This document shows, piece after piece, positions 25,553-38,227 of a DNA stretch of 64,000 nucleotides. The position numbers and the translations under genes were made by a program. The DNA comes from Hordeum vulgare subsp. vulgare (lineage: Eukaryota > Streptophyta > Magnoliopsida > Poales > Poaceae): assembly GCF_904849725.1 (NCBI RefSeq), contig NC_058524.1:546223763-546287762 (forward strand). The letters run 5' to 3'. The notes beneath the pieces were generated by a model, which made no database searches, was not told where the DNA came from, and saw only the letters and a list, made by a program, of their open reading frames with translations. Each line of letters starts with the position of its first letter. The stretch's first letter is position 1.

Positions 25553-28148
25553 CTTGGCAGGGTTTTGGAACCGAGAAGGGGTTTAGATTTCTAGTAAAAT
25601 TCCCCTCTTCGGTGCATACCCTGGTGGCGGTGTGCACTCATTGGTGGCGGCTTGGAGTGAGCAGAGTTCAGCTGCAATTTAGTTCCACATCGGTTGCAGC
25701 GGATCAGCCCCTCCCCATACCCACACACAATAAACTCATGGTCACTAAAGCCAGATCATGCATCATCGGTGTCGGGGGGCGGTTAAACTTGGAAGGGGAG
25801 GTTCGGTTGCCAGTTCGTTGGTGTAAAATCCCACCCTTTCCCACAAAGTTTTTCTTTTGAACTAGGTGAGTTACTCCCATGGTTTTAAACCCTGGTTCAA
25901 CATGACAAAGATCACGTGATCTGGTAACACTGTGGATCTGGAACTGGAGTCCCTTCACTTAGACATCAAGACCTTGCAGCAATACTGGGAAGAGGACCGT
26001 AAGGAATTTCTAGACTTCACTATTATGGCTAACAAGAACTTTGCATCCGTCCAAAAGAACTTCAAAAAGATTTAGAACAATATCAAATGGATGTTGTCGG
26101 AACCAGAGGAAAGTGGATTAGAGGAAGACATGAGCGATCACTCTGCTCAATTAATTGCTTAGAATGTTGCACCACTTTCAAACACTCATATCCCCACTCC
26201 CGCAGGAAGACCCAAACAATTAAATTATTCTTGTATAACTAGACAAGAAAAGTAGTAAGCTTTGATTGTGGGTTTTGCCACTCTGAGATATCACAACAGC
26301 AGAGAAGTTAACCTAGATGGCACACCCAAGGTCCCCTACAAACACCCTAACTTTTGTGCTACGATACACGAAAATAGGGGTAATGCTAAGCATACAGAGC
26401 AAGACCATCATGAGCATATTTAATAGGAGAAAATCAAGGAACAAGAATGTATCAAACTAGAAACATACCACACGCACCGAGCATAGAAAACCCTCCTTGA
26501 AGGTTACACCAGCCAAACTAAATATCTTTGGGTTTAATGGAGAGGATGTTGACTCAAGTATTCAAACACATGGGGATTTTTTATTCTTCCAAGACATTCT
26601 TGGAGCAGATGATCGAATTTGCCATTTTGCACTTACAAGGCCCCGAAATTCAGTGATATAGAGCCACATATTTTATTCCTACTAACCTGCCATGGTAAAT
26701 GTTTTGCAAATTCCCGATTGAAAGATTCACAGTGACCTCGGTGTGTGAAAATGTCAAATATTTCTATTCTCTCATTCAAACATCCACATTTTCCTCCAAT
26801 ATTATGAGATTTGAGTAGCCTATTTGTTGGGAAACGTAGTAGATAAAAAAAATCTTCCGAATCAAACCTAGGGATGCTATGACAATGCAAATGGGGTTAT
26901 ATCATATTGTTACCAACTCGGAGTTGCAATGGATGAAGAGTTGGTGCAAATTCGCGTAGCTAGGATTTACAATCTCCCAACCGCAAGACTTCTCTCCCTC
27001 GAAAAAGATCTAAAGCACGATTTCTCCACGGTATTGGAAGCGTGCGGAGTCACTGATCTGACAATGCTTCGCCATCCAGAACATAGCATTGCCGAAGAAC
27101 TAGGTGTAGATAAGCCTTGCAGTGCAACATAACAACTTCCGTAAGGATACATGGGCTATTGAGTTTCCAGTTGAATCCCTTGACACTGAGCACACAGTGT
27201 CTCATGGGGTGGTCAAGCTACGTATGAAGGATAATTGGGGCGCTCCAACTGATGTTCCTGAGATTGCCCCATTGATTTTGATGAGTAGGAGGTGCCAGAC
27301 TATGAGTTTGTTCCACCTACTGAGACTGAACCTTCATGGGCGTCCAAGCTTAACTCAAAGATGAAGAGGCTTTTCTGTCTTCAGGCACAAGGTCATTACA
27401 AGGCACATGTGGCACAGAAGAAAGCTCGAGGTCGTGACAATTTGATCACGAGGCAGGTTGTTCAACATGTTCCTAGCGAGTCTGACGACAAGATCACTGA
27501 CGAGGACGAGTGGATCTCGAAGAACTGTCAGTGGGCAGAGTCAGGCGAGGAGTTGCCTACTGCTAGAGATGAGGAGTCCGATGAGCATACCGAGTATTGA
27601 TGGTTCTCTGGAGCATGGCCATCACCTTCGATCATCTTAATGCTCTTTTACCCTTTTGGTGTCTCGGTGCTAAAGGGGTACAGAGTTTAGGGAATTGCCA
27701 AGTCATGAGTGTATCTTATTTTTCCTTTGCTCTCTTCACTCGTGAACTCTTTCCTCGTTTTCTTTGGTTTGTGGTTTTAAGACCTTTGAGTACCTATTAT
27801 ATGGTGAGAGACATATGCTACCCTACTTATGTTTATGCCTACCTTCGTTGTTTAGTATGTGAGATTATATACATCTTGTGCTCTATCATTATGCTCACTT
27901 ACTATCCCTTGCATCCATGCTTATCTCTCATATTGTGTGGATTGCAAGTGTTGATGTGTCTATAAAATATAGGGGGAGTGTTGATCCTACTGTGTGCTAT
28001 TTGCATTCCAAAGGCATATTAAGATAGGACACACATCTAGGGGGAGCCTCGTCTATATTTTGTAGATGTTGGGTTTTGCTTAAGCCTTATGTTCATCTTA
28101 TGTGCAAATCATGTGTTGTCATCAATCCACTAAAAATGGGGAGTTTGA
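25553..28148 (+). pseudogene. Decayed LTR-retrotransposon interior (gag-like), plus strand
   Basis: Around 25925-26240 the plus strand reads LESLHLDIKTLQQYWEEDR, then KEFLDFTIMANKNFASVQKN before a stop, a gag-like coiled region. Near 26520 NIFGFNGEDVDSSIQ resembles the start of a Gypsy gag. From about 27290 to 27597 an acidic segment with PSWASKLNSKMKRLFCLQAQ and ITDEDEWISKNCQW ends in TGA, a pattern I associate with Triticeae Gypsy-type interior ORFs. Frames are repeatedly broken and no reverse transcriptase is seen. A purine-rich AAAAATGGGGAGTT at about 28132-28147 abuts an LTR start and supports plus orientation. Confidence 0.5.
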
Positions 28149-29312
28149 TGGAGCATATTTTTCCCTAAGTGGTTTTGGTGATTGATGACAATGCCCTTTG
28201 CAGACTAACCATGTGAATTTAGATTTTAGAGATTATCAGGTGGCACGAGACGATTTATTTTCCCTTGGTGTTTAAAGAGAATACAATTACTTTCCTATGA
28301 TTTCATTTTGGTGGTTTTGAGTCATAGGAAATCCATACTATCAAGAGGATTCCTCATTTGGAAAGGTTAGGGTGAAATCAACACATACACATTTTGCACC
28401 CGCTTGCCTTCCCGCCTCTTTGGAGCTTTTGTCCTCTGCTTAGGATCCCTCTAGTGCTAAGGTCACTACCGCTTGTATTTTGCTTTTGGTGCCTTGGCTC
28501 TTGTTGAGCGGAAGTACCGCTGCAAGTGGAGCGTTAGTACCACTAGGGCGGTACTACCATCCTCCACTTCCGCTCGCATGTACGCTCATATTTTGCTTAT
28601 AGTTTCCTTTGCCACTCGAGCGGAAATAGAGCCGTAATAACAAGCGGTAGTACCACTCCAAGTGGTACTGCCGTACTACCCTCATGTGCTTCTGCTACTC
28701 CCCACTTCATTCAACGCCAAGCGGAAGTACCGTTGGAATGAACGGTAGTATCGCTCTAGCGGCAGTATCGCATGCCTGACAGAGTCAACTGTGTGCAGAG
28801 CCCGAAACTTCCTTGAGGGCGGTAGTACCACAGTACTACCTCTTATGCACGACTAGTGGGCAGAAAACGGGCAGATTTCCCCCACCTCTATATAAGTGGG
28901 TATTCTTCACCAAGTTGAGCCACCTCCTTTCACCCAAGCTCCATTATTGCTCCTAAGCTCATTTTCGCTCGATCTCTCTCCCTAGCTATTGAATCATGTT
29001 GATGCTCTAGGGTTTGGAGGAGAAGGCCTCGATCTATACCCCCACCAAAAAAAATTGATTCCCCACACTAATCTCTTATGAATCTTGCTACTCTTGGGTG
29101 TTTGAGCACCCTAGACGAAAGAGGTCACCTCGAAGCCACAAATCCATTGTGGTGATGCTTAATGGTGGTCTTGGGAGCCTCTAGTTAACTTGTGTAGATT
29201 GCCCCAACCTTGTTTGTAAAGGTTTAGTCGCCGCCTTCAAGGGCACCACTAGTGGAATCACGACATCTTGCATTGTGTGAGGGCGTGAGGAGAATACGGT
29301 GGACCTAGTGGC
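28149..29312 (+). repeat. 3' LTR of the older plus-strand retroelement, first part
   Basis: It starts TGATGGAGCATATTTTTCCC directly after a polypurine tract. It contains many copies of the GCGGAAGTACCGCT / GGTAGTACCGCT theme (28500-28830). It is broken at 29312 by the Copia insertion (target GTGGC) and continues at 40062. A TATATAAGTGGG at about 28890 could be its promoter. Confidence 0.6.
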
Positions 29313-29484
29313 TGTTGGAGAACGTCGCATGGGAAACAAAAATTTTCCTACGCGCACGAAGACCTATCATGGTGATGTCCATCTACGAGAGGGGATGTGT
29401 GATCTACGTACCCTTGTAGACCGTACAGCAGAAGCGTTAGTGAACGCGGTTGATGTAGTGGAACGTCCTCACGTCCCTCGATCC

Positions 29485-31303
29485 TGTTGGAAATATGCCC
29501 TAGAGGCAATAATAAATTAGTTATTATTATATTTCTTAGTTCATGATAATCGTTTATTATCCATGCTATAATTGTATTGATTGGAAACACAATACTTGTG
29601 TGGATACATAGACAAAACACTGTCCCTAGTAAGCCTCTAGTTGACTAGCTCGTTGATCAAAGATGGTCAAGGTTTCCTGGCCATAGGCAAGTGTTGTCAC
29701 TTGATAATGGGATCACATCATTAGGAGAATCATGTGATGGACTAGACCCAAACTAATAGACGTAACATGTTGATCGTGTCATTTTGTTGCTACTGTTTTC
29801 TGCGTGTCAAGTATTTGTTCCTATGACCATGAGATCATATAACTCACGGACACCGGAGGAATGCTTTGTGTGTATCAAACGTCGCAACGTAACTGGGTGA
29901 CTATAAAGATGCTCTACAGGTATCTTCGAAGGTGTTCGTTGAGTTAGTATGGATTGAGACTGGGATTTGTCACTCCGTGTGACGGAGAGGTATCTCAGGG
30001 CCCACTCGGTAATACAACATCACACACAAGCCTTGCAAGCAATGTGACTTAGTGTAAGTTACGGGATATTGTATTACGGAACGAGTAAAGAGACTTGCCG
30101 GTAAACGAGATTGAAATAGGTATACGGATACTGACGATCGAATCTCGGGCAAGTAACATACCGAAGGACAAAGGGAATGACATACGGGATTATATGAATC
30201 CTTGGCACTGAGGTTCAAACGATAAGATCTTCGTAGAATATGTAGGATCCAATATGGGCATCCAGGTCCCGCTATTGGATATTGACCGAGGAGTCTCTCG
30301 GGTCATGTCTACATAGTTCTCGAACCCGCAGGGTCTGCACACTTAAGGTTCGACGTTGTTTTATGCGTATTTGAGTTATATGGTTGGTTACCGAATGTTG
30401 TTCGGAGTCCCGGATGAGATCACAGACGTCACGAGGGTTTCCGGAATGGTTCGGAAACGAAGATTGATATATAGGATGACCTCATTTGATTACCGGAAGG
30501 TTTTCGGAGTTACCGGGAATGTACTGGGAATGACGAATGGGTTCCGGGAGTTCACCGGGGGGGCCCACCCACCCCGGGGAAGCCCATGGGTGTTTGGGGT
30601 GCCACACCAGCCCTTAGTGGGCTGGTGAGACAAGCCAAGAGAGGCCTATGTGCATAGGAAAGAAAATCAAAGAGGAAAGGAAAACAAAAGAAGGAGGTGG
30701 GAAAGGGAAGAAGGACTCCACCTTCCAAACCAAGTGGATTTCGGTTTGGGAGGGGGAGACCTTCCCCCTTGGCTCGGCCGACTCCCTTGGGAGTCCTTGG
30801 ACCCCAAGGCAAGTCTCCCCCTCCTCCTCCTATATATAGTGGGGTTTTAGGGCTAATTTGAGACGACTTTTCCACGGCAGCCCGACCACATACCTCCACG
30901 GTTTTTCCTCTAGATCGTGTTTCTGCGGAGCTCGGGCGGAGCCCTGCTGAGACAAGGTCATCACCAACCTCCGGAGCGCCATCACACTGCCGGAGAACTC
31001 TTCTACCTCTCCGTCTCTCTTGCTGGATCAAGAAGGCCGAGATCATCGTCGAGTTGTACGTGTGCTGAACGCGGAGGTGCCGTCCGTTCGGTACTAGATC
31101 GTGGGACTGATCGCGGGATTGTTCGCGGGGCGGATCGAGGGACGTGAGGACGTTCCACTACATCAACCGCGTTCACTAACGCTTCTGCTGTACGATCTAC
31201 AAGGGTACGTAGATCACTCATCCCCTCTCGTAGATGGACATCACCATGATAGGTCTTCGTGCGCGTAGGAAATTTTTTGTTTCCCATGCGACGTTCTCCA
31301 ACA
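29485..31303 (+). mobile_element. Solo LTR of the same Copia family, plus orientation, nested in the opposite-facing LTR
   Basis: It begins TGTTGGAAATATGCCCTAG, ends CGACGTTCTCCAACA, is 1819 bp long, and is flanked by a perfect 5-bp duplication GATCC (29480-29484 and 31304-31308). There is no internal sequence, so it arose by insertion of a full element followed by LTR-LTR recombination. It faces 31309-32954, forming a large inverted repeat with it. Confidence 0.95.
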
Positions 31304-32954
31304 GATCCGCCCCGCGAACCGTCCCGCGATCAGTCCCACAATCTAGTGCCGAACGGACGGCACCTCCGCGTTCAGCACACGTACAGCTCGACGATGATCT
31401 CGGCCTTCTTGATCCAGCAAGAGAGACGGAGAGGTAGAAGAGTTCTCCGGCAGCGTGACGGCGCTCCGGAGGTTAGTGATGATCTTGTCTCAGCAGGGCT
31501 CCGCGTGAGCTCCGCAGAAACGCGATCTAGAGGAAAAACCGTGGAGGTATGTGGTCGGGCTGCCGTGGAAAAGTCGTCTCAAATCAGCCCTAAAACCTCC
31601 GTATATATAGGTGGGAGAGGGGGGGCCTTGCCTTGGGGCTCAAGGAGCCCCAAGGGGGTCGGCCGAGCCAAGGGGGGAAGGTCTCCCCCCCAAACCGAGT
31701 CCAACTTGGTTTGGTGGGTAGAGTCCTTCTTTCCTTTCCCACCTCCTCCTTTTTTTCTTTTCTCTTTGATTTTCTTTCTATGGCACATAGGGCCTTCTTG
31801 GGCTGTCCCACCAGCCCACTAAGGACTGGTGTGCCACCCCCAAGGCCTATGGGCTTCCTCGGGGTGGGTTGCCCCCCCCGGTGAACTCCCGGAACCCATT
31901 CGTCATTCCCGGTACATTCCCGGTAACTCCGAAAACCTTCCGGTAATCAAATGAGGTCATCCTATATATCAATCTTCGTTTCCGGACCATTCCGGAAACC
32001 CTCGTGACGTCCGTGATCTCATCCGGCACTCCGAACAACATTCGGTAACCAACCATATAACTCAAATACGCATAAAACAACGTCGAACCTTAAGTATGCA
32101 GACCCTGCGGGTTCGAGAACTATGTAGACATGACCCGAGAGACTCCTCGGTCAATATACAAAAGCGGGACCTGGATGCCCATATTGGATCCTACATATTC
32201 TACGAAGATCTTATCGTTTGAACCTCAGTGCCAAGGATTCATATAATCCCGTATGTCATTCCCTTTGTCCTTCGGTATGTTACTTGCCCGAGATTCGATC
32301 GTCAGTATCCGCATACCTATTTCAATCTCGTTTACCGGCAAGTCTCTTTACTCGTTCCATAATACAAGATCCCGCAACCTACACTAAGTCACATTGCTTG
32401 CAAGGCTTGTGTGTGATGTTGTATTACCGAGTGGGCCCCGAGATACCTCTCCGTCACACGGAGTGACAAATCCCAGTCTTGATCCATACTAACTCAACGA
32501 ACACCTTCGGAGATACCTGTAGAGCATCTTTATAGTCACCCAGTTACGTTGCGACGTTTGATACACACAAAGTATTCCTCCGGTGTTAGTGAGTTATATG
32601 ATCTCATGGTCATAGGAACAAATACTTGACACGGAGAAAACAGTAGCAACAAAATGACACGATCAACATGCTACGTCTATTAGTTTGGGTCTAGTCCATC
32701 ACGTGATTCTCCTAATGACGTGATCCAGTTATCAGGCAACAACACTTTGTTCATAATCAGAAGACACTGACTATCTTTGATCAACTGGCTAGCCAACTAG
32801 AGGCTTGCTAGGGACAGTGTTTTGTCTATGTATCCACACATGTAAATGAGTCTTCATTCAATACAATTATAGCATGGATAATAAACGATTATCTTGATAC
32901 AGGAATTATAATAATAACTATATTTATTATTGCCTCTAGGGCATAATTCCAACA

Positions 32955-32972
32955 GTCTCCCACTTGCACTAG
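32955..32972 (-). other. Copia polypurine tract
   Basis: On the minus strand CTAGTGCAAGTGGGAGAC immediately precedes the 3' LTR start TGTTGGAA. It primes plus-strand DNA synthesis in the family. Confidence 0.9.
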
Positions 32973-33006
32973 AGTCAATAATCTAGCCCTCACATCATCA
33001 TGCGAA

Positions 33007-36000
33007 TTACATTGTAATAAATCTAACACCCATACAGTTCTGGTGTTGATCATGCTTTGGCCGTGGAAGAGGTTTAGTCAGCGGGTCTGCTACATTCAGA
33101 TCCGTGTGCACCTTGCATATATTTACGTCCTGCCCTTCGACGTAGTCGCGGATGAGGTTGAAGCGTCGTTTGATGTGTCTGGACTTCTTGTGAAACCGTG
33201 GTTCCTTTGCTAAGGCAATGGCACCCGTGTTGTCACAGAACAAGGTTATTGGATTCAGTACGCTTGGCACCACTCCAAGATCCGTCATGAACTGCTTCAT
33301 CCAGACACCCTCCTTAGATGCCTCCGAGGCAGCCATGTACTCCACTTCACATGTAGAATCTGCTACGACGCTTTGCTTGGAACTGCACCAGCTTACCGCA
33401 CCCCCATTAAGAATAAATATGTATCCGGTTTGCGACTTAGAGTCGTCCGGATCTGTGTCAAAGCTTGCATCGACGTAACCTTTTACGGCGAGCTCTTCGT
33501 CACCTCCATGCACGAGAAACATCTCCTTAGTCCTTTTCAGGTACTTCAGGATATTCTTGACCGCTGTCCAGTGATCCACTCCTGGATTACTCTGGAACCT
33601 ACCTGCCATACTTATGGCCAGGCTAACGTCCGGTCTGGTGCACAGCATTGCATACATGATAGAGCCTATGGCTGAAGCATAGGGGACGGAGCGCATATGC
33701 TCTCTATACTCATCAGTTGCTGGGCACTGAGTCTTACTCAATCTCGTACCTTGTAAAACTGGCAAGAACCCCTTCTTGGACTGTTCCATTTTGAACCTCT
33801 TCAAAACTTTATCAAGGTATGTGCTTTGTGAAAGTCCTATCAGGCGTTTTGATCTATCCCTATAGATCTTAATGCCTAGAATGTAAGCAGCTTCTCCTAG
33901 GTCGTTCATACAGAAACTTTTATTCAAGTAATCCTTTATGCTCTCCAAAAACTCTACGTTGTTTCCAATCAACAATATGTCATCCACATATAATATTAGA
34001 AACGCCACAGAGCTCCCACTCACTTTCTTGTAAATACAAGATTCTCCAACCACTTGTATAAACCCAAATGCTTTGATCACCTCATCAAAGCGTTTGTTCC
34101 AACTCCGAGATGCTTGCACCAGTCCATAAATGGATCGCTGGAGCTTGCATACCTTGTTAGCATTCTTAGGATCGACAAAACCTTCGGGTTGCATCATATA
34201 CAATTCTTCCTTAAGGAATCCGTTAAGGAACGCCGTTTTGACATCCATCTGCCAGATTTCATAATCGAAAAATGCAGCTATTGCTAACATGATTCTGATG
34301 GACTTAAGCATCGCCACGGGTGAGAATGTCTCATCGTAGTCAACTCCTTGAACTTGTGAAAAACCCTTTGCCACAAGTCGAGCTTTATAAACGGTCACAT
34401 TGCCGTCAGCGTCCGTCTTCCTCTTAAAGATCCATTTGTTCTGAATAGCCTTGCGGCCCTCAGGCAGTACTTCCAAAGTCCACACTTTGTTCTCATACAT
34501 GGATCCTATCTCGGACTTCATGGCTTCTAGCCATTTGTTGGAATCTGGGCCCACCATTGCTTATTCATAATTTGTAGGTTCATTATTGTCCAACAACATG
34601 ATTGATAAGACGGGATTACCGTACCACTCTGGAGCAGCACGTGGTCTCGTCGACCTGCGTGGTTCGACAGAAACTTGAACCGGAGTTTCATGATCATTAT
34701 CATTAACGTCCTCCTCAACCGGCATCGCAACGACAGAGGTTTCCCCTTGCCCTGCGCCACCATCCAGAGGGATGAGAGGTTCGACAACCTCGTCAAGTTC
34801 TATCTTCCTCCCACTCAATTCTCTCGAGAGAAACTCCTTCTCGAGAAAAGCTCCGTTTTTAGCAACAAACACTTTGCCCTCGGATTTGAGATAGAAGGTG
34901 TACCCAACTGTCTCTTTTGGGTAACCTATGAAGACGAACTTTTCCGCTTTGGGTTCCAGCTTTTCAGGGTGAAGCTTTTTGACATAAGCATCACATCCCC
35001 AAACTTTAAGAAACGACAATTTTGGCCTTTTGCCATACCACAGTTCGTATGGTGTCGTCTCAACGGATTTTGATGGTGCCCTATTTAAAGTGAATGCAGC
35101 TCTTTCTAATGCATAACCCCAAAACGATAATGACAAATCGGTAAGAGACATCATAGATCGCACCATCTCTAATAAAGTACGATTACGACGTTCAGACACA
35201 CCATTACGCTGTGGTGTTCCAGGCGGTGTCAACTGTGAAACAATTCCACATTGTCTTAAGTGAGCACCAAACTCGAAACTCAGATATTCACCCCCACGAT
35301 CAGACCGTAGGAACTTGATCTTCTTGTTACGATGATTTTCAACTTCACTCTGAAATTGCTTGAACCTTTCAAATGTTTCAGACTTGTGCTTCATTAAGTA
35401 GACATAACCATATCTACTCAAATCGTCAGTGAAGGTGAGAAAATAACGATATCCGCCGCGTGCCTCTACGCTCATCGGACCACACACATCGTTATGTATG
35501 ATTTCCAACAAGTCACTTGCACGCTCCATTGTTCCGGAGAACGGAGTTTTAGTCATCTTGCCCATGAGGCATGGTTCGCACGTGTCAAGTGAATCAAAGT
35601 CAAGTGACTCCAAAAGTCCATCAGCATGGAGTTTCTTCATGCGCTTTACACCAATATGACCTAAGCGGTAGTGCCACAAAAATATGGCGCTATCATTGTT
35701 AACTCTAACTCTTTTGGTCTCAATGTTATGTATGTGTGTATCGCTATCAAGATTCAATATGAACAATCCTCTCACATTGGGTGCATGACCATAAAAGATG
35801 TTACTCATAGAAATAGAACAACCATTATTCTCTGACTTAAAAGAGTAACCGTCTCGCAATAAACAAGATCCAGATATAATGCTCATGCTCAACGGAGGCA
35901 CTAAATAACAATGATTCAAGTTCATAACTAATCCTGATGGTAACTGAAGTGAAACTGTGCCGACGGCGATTGCATCAACCTTGGAACCATTTCCTACGCG

Positions 36001-36987
36001 CATCGTCACTTCATCTTTCGCCAGCCTTCGTCTATTCCGTAGTTCCTGTTTCGAGTTGCAAATATGAGCAACAGAACCGGTATCGAATACCCAGGCACTA
36101 CTACGAGAGCCGGTTAAGTACACATCAGTAACATGTATATCGAATATACCTGATTTTTCTTTGGCCGCCTTCTTATCTGCCAGATACCTGGGGCAATTGC
36201 ACTTCCAGTGACCCATACCCTTGGAATAGTAACACTCTGTTTCAGGCTTAGGTCCAGCTTTGGGTTTCTTCGTCGGATTAGCAACAGGCTTGCCGCTCTT
36301 CTTTGAATTTCCCTTCTTGCCTTTGCCGTTTCTCTTGAAACTAGTGGTCTTATTCACCATCAACACTTGATGCTCTTTACGGAGTTCAGACTCTGCGACT
36401 TTCAGCATCGCAAACAACTCGCCGGGTGACTTGTTCATCCCTTGCATGTTGTAGTTCAACACAAAGCCTTTATAGCTTGGCGGCAGTGATTGAAGGATTC
36501 TGTCAGTGATAGCCTCTTGCGGGAGTTCAATCCCCAGCTCAGCTAGACGGTTTGAGTACCCAGACATTTTGAGCACATGTTCACTGACAGACGAGTTCTC
36601 CTCCATCTTGCAAGCATAGAATTTATCAAAGGTCTCATACCTCTCGATCCGGGCGTTCTTCTGAAAGATAAACTTCAACTCCTGGAACATCTCAAATGTT
36701 CCATGACGCTCAAAGCGACGTTGAAGTCCCGGTTCTAAGCCATACAAGACTGCACATTGAACTACTGAGTAGTCCTCCTTACGTGCTAACCAAGCGTTCT
36801 TAACATCCTGATCAGCCGTAGCGGGTGGTTCATCTCCTAGCGCAGCATTAAGGACATAATCCTTCTTCCCAGCTTGTAAGATTAGCTTAAGATTACGAGC
36901 CCAGTCTACAAAGTTGCTTCCATAATCTTTCAACTTAGCTTTCTCTAGGAACGTATTAAAATTCAGGGTGACAGTCGCGTGAGCCAT
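33007..36987 (-). pseudogene. Copia gag-pol polyprotein with one in-frame stop
   Basis: One minus-strand frame runs from ATG 36985-36987 to TAA/TGA near 33007, 1324 sense codons, broken only by TAA at 34561-34563. Order of domains: gag (about residues 1-220, with LQSLPPSYKGF), a zinc knuckle around residue 255 reading CYYSKGMGHWKCNC (the second cysteine is serine), protease with VFDTGSVAHI, integrase with HYRLGHIG...CEPC and the DDLSRYGYVYL core, reverse transcriptase with the catalytic YVDD in LILYVDDILL, and RNase H with GYVDASFDTDPDDSKSQTGY and DNTGAIALAKEP. Copia order (integrase before reverse transcriptase) is clear. The stop falls between integrase and reverse transcriptase. The element was probably active recently and silenced by point changes. 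Confidence 0.92.
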
Positions 36988-38227
36988 GATCTACAACACA
37001 AATATATTCAAAGTGGACTTAGACTATGTTCAAGATAATTAGAGTTTAACTTAATCAAATTATTCGCTAAACTCCCACTCAAAAAGTACATCTCTCTAGT
37101 CATTTGAGTGGTTCATGATCCACTTACACTAGCTCAAGTCCGATCATCACGTGAGTTGAGTATAGTTTCAGTGGTAAGCATCCCTATGCTAATCATATCA
37201 TCTATATGATTCATGATCGACCTTTCGGTCTCATGTGTTCCGAGGCCATGTTTGCACATGCTAGGCTCGTCAAGCTTAACCCGAGTGTTCCGCGTGCGCA
37301 ACTGTTTTGCACCCGTTGTATGTGAACGTTGAGTCTATCACACCCGATCATCACGTGGTGTCTCGAAACGACGAACTGTACCAACGGTGCACAGTCGGGG
37401 AGAACACAATTTCGTCTTGAAATTTTAGTGAGAGATCACCTCATAATGCTACCGTCGTTCTAAGCAGAATAAGGTGCATAAAAGGATTAACATCACATGC
37501 AATTCATAAGTGACATGATATGGCCATCACTACGTGCTTCTTGATCTCCATCACCAAAGCACCGGCACGATCTTCTTGTCACCGGCGCCACACCATGATC
37601 TCCATCAACGTGTCGCCATCGGGGTTGTCGTGCTACTCATGCTATTACTACTAAAGCTACATCCTAGCAAAATAGTAAACGCATCTGCAAGCACAAACAT
37701 TAGTATAAAGACAACCCTATGGCTCCTGCCGGTTGTCGTACCATCGACGTGCAAGTCGATATTATCTATTACAACATGATCATCTCATACATCCAATATA
37801 TCACATCACATCGTTGGCCATATCACATCACAAGCATACCCTGCAAAAACAAGTTAGACGTCCTCTAATTTTGTTGTTGCATGTTTTACGTGGTGACCAT
37901 GGGTATCTAGTAGGATCGCATCTTACTTACGCAAACACCACAACGGAGATATATGAGTTGCTATTTAACCTCATCCAAGGACCTCCTCGGTCAAATCCGA
38001 TTCAACTAAAGTTGGAGAAACCGACACTTGCCAGTCATCTTTGAGCAACGGGGTTACTCGTAGCGATGAAACCAGTCTCTCGTAAGCGTACGAGTAATGT
38101 CAGTCCAAGCCGCTTCAATCCAACAATACCGCGGAATCAAGAAAAGACTAAGGAGGGCAGCAAAACGCACATCACCGCCCACAAAAACTTTTGTGTTCTA
38201 GTCGAGAAGACATCTACGCATGAACCT

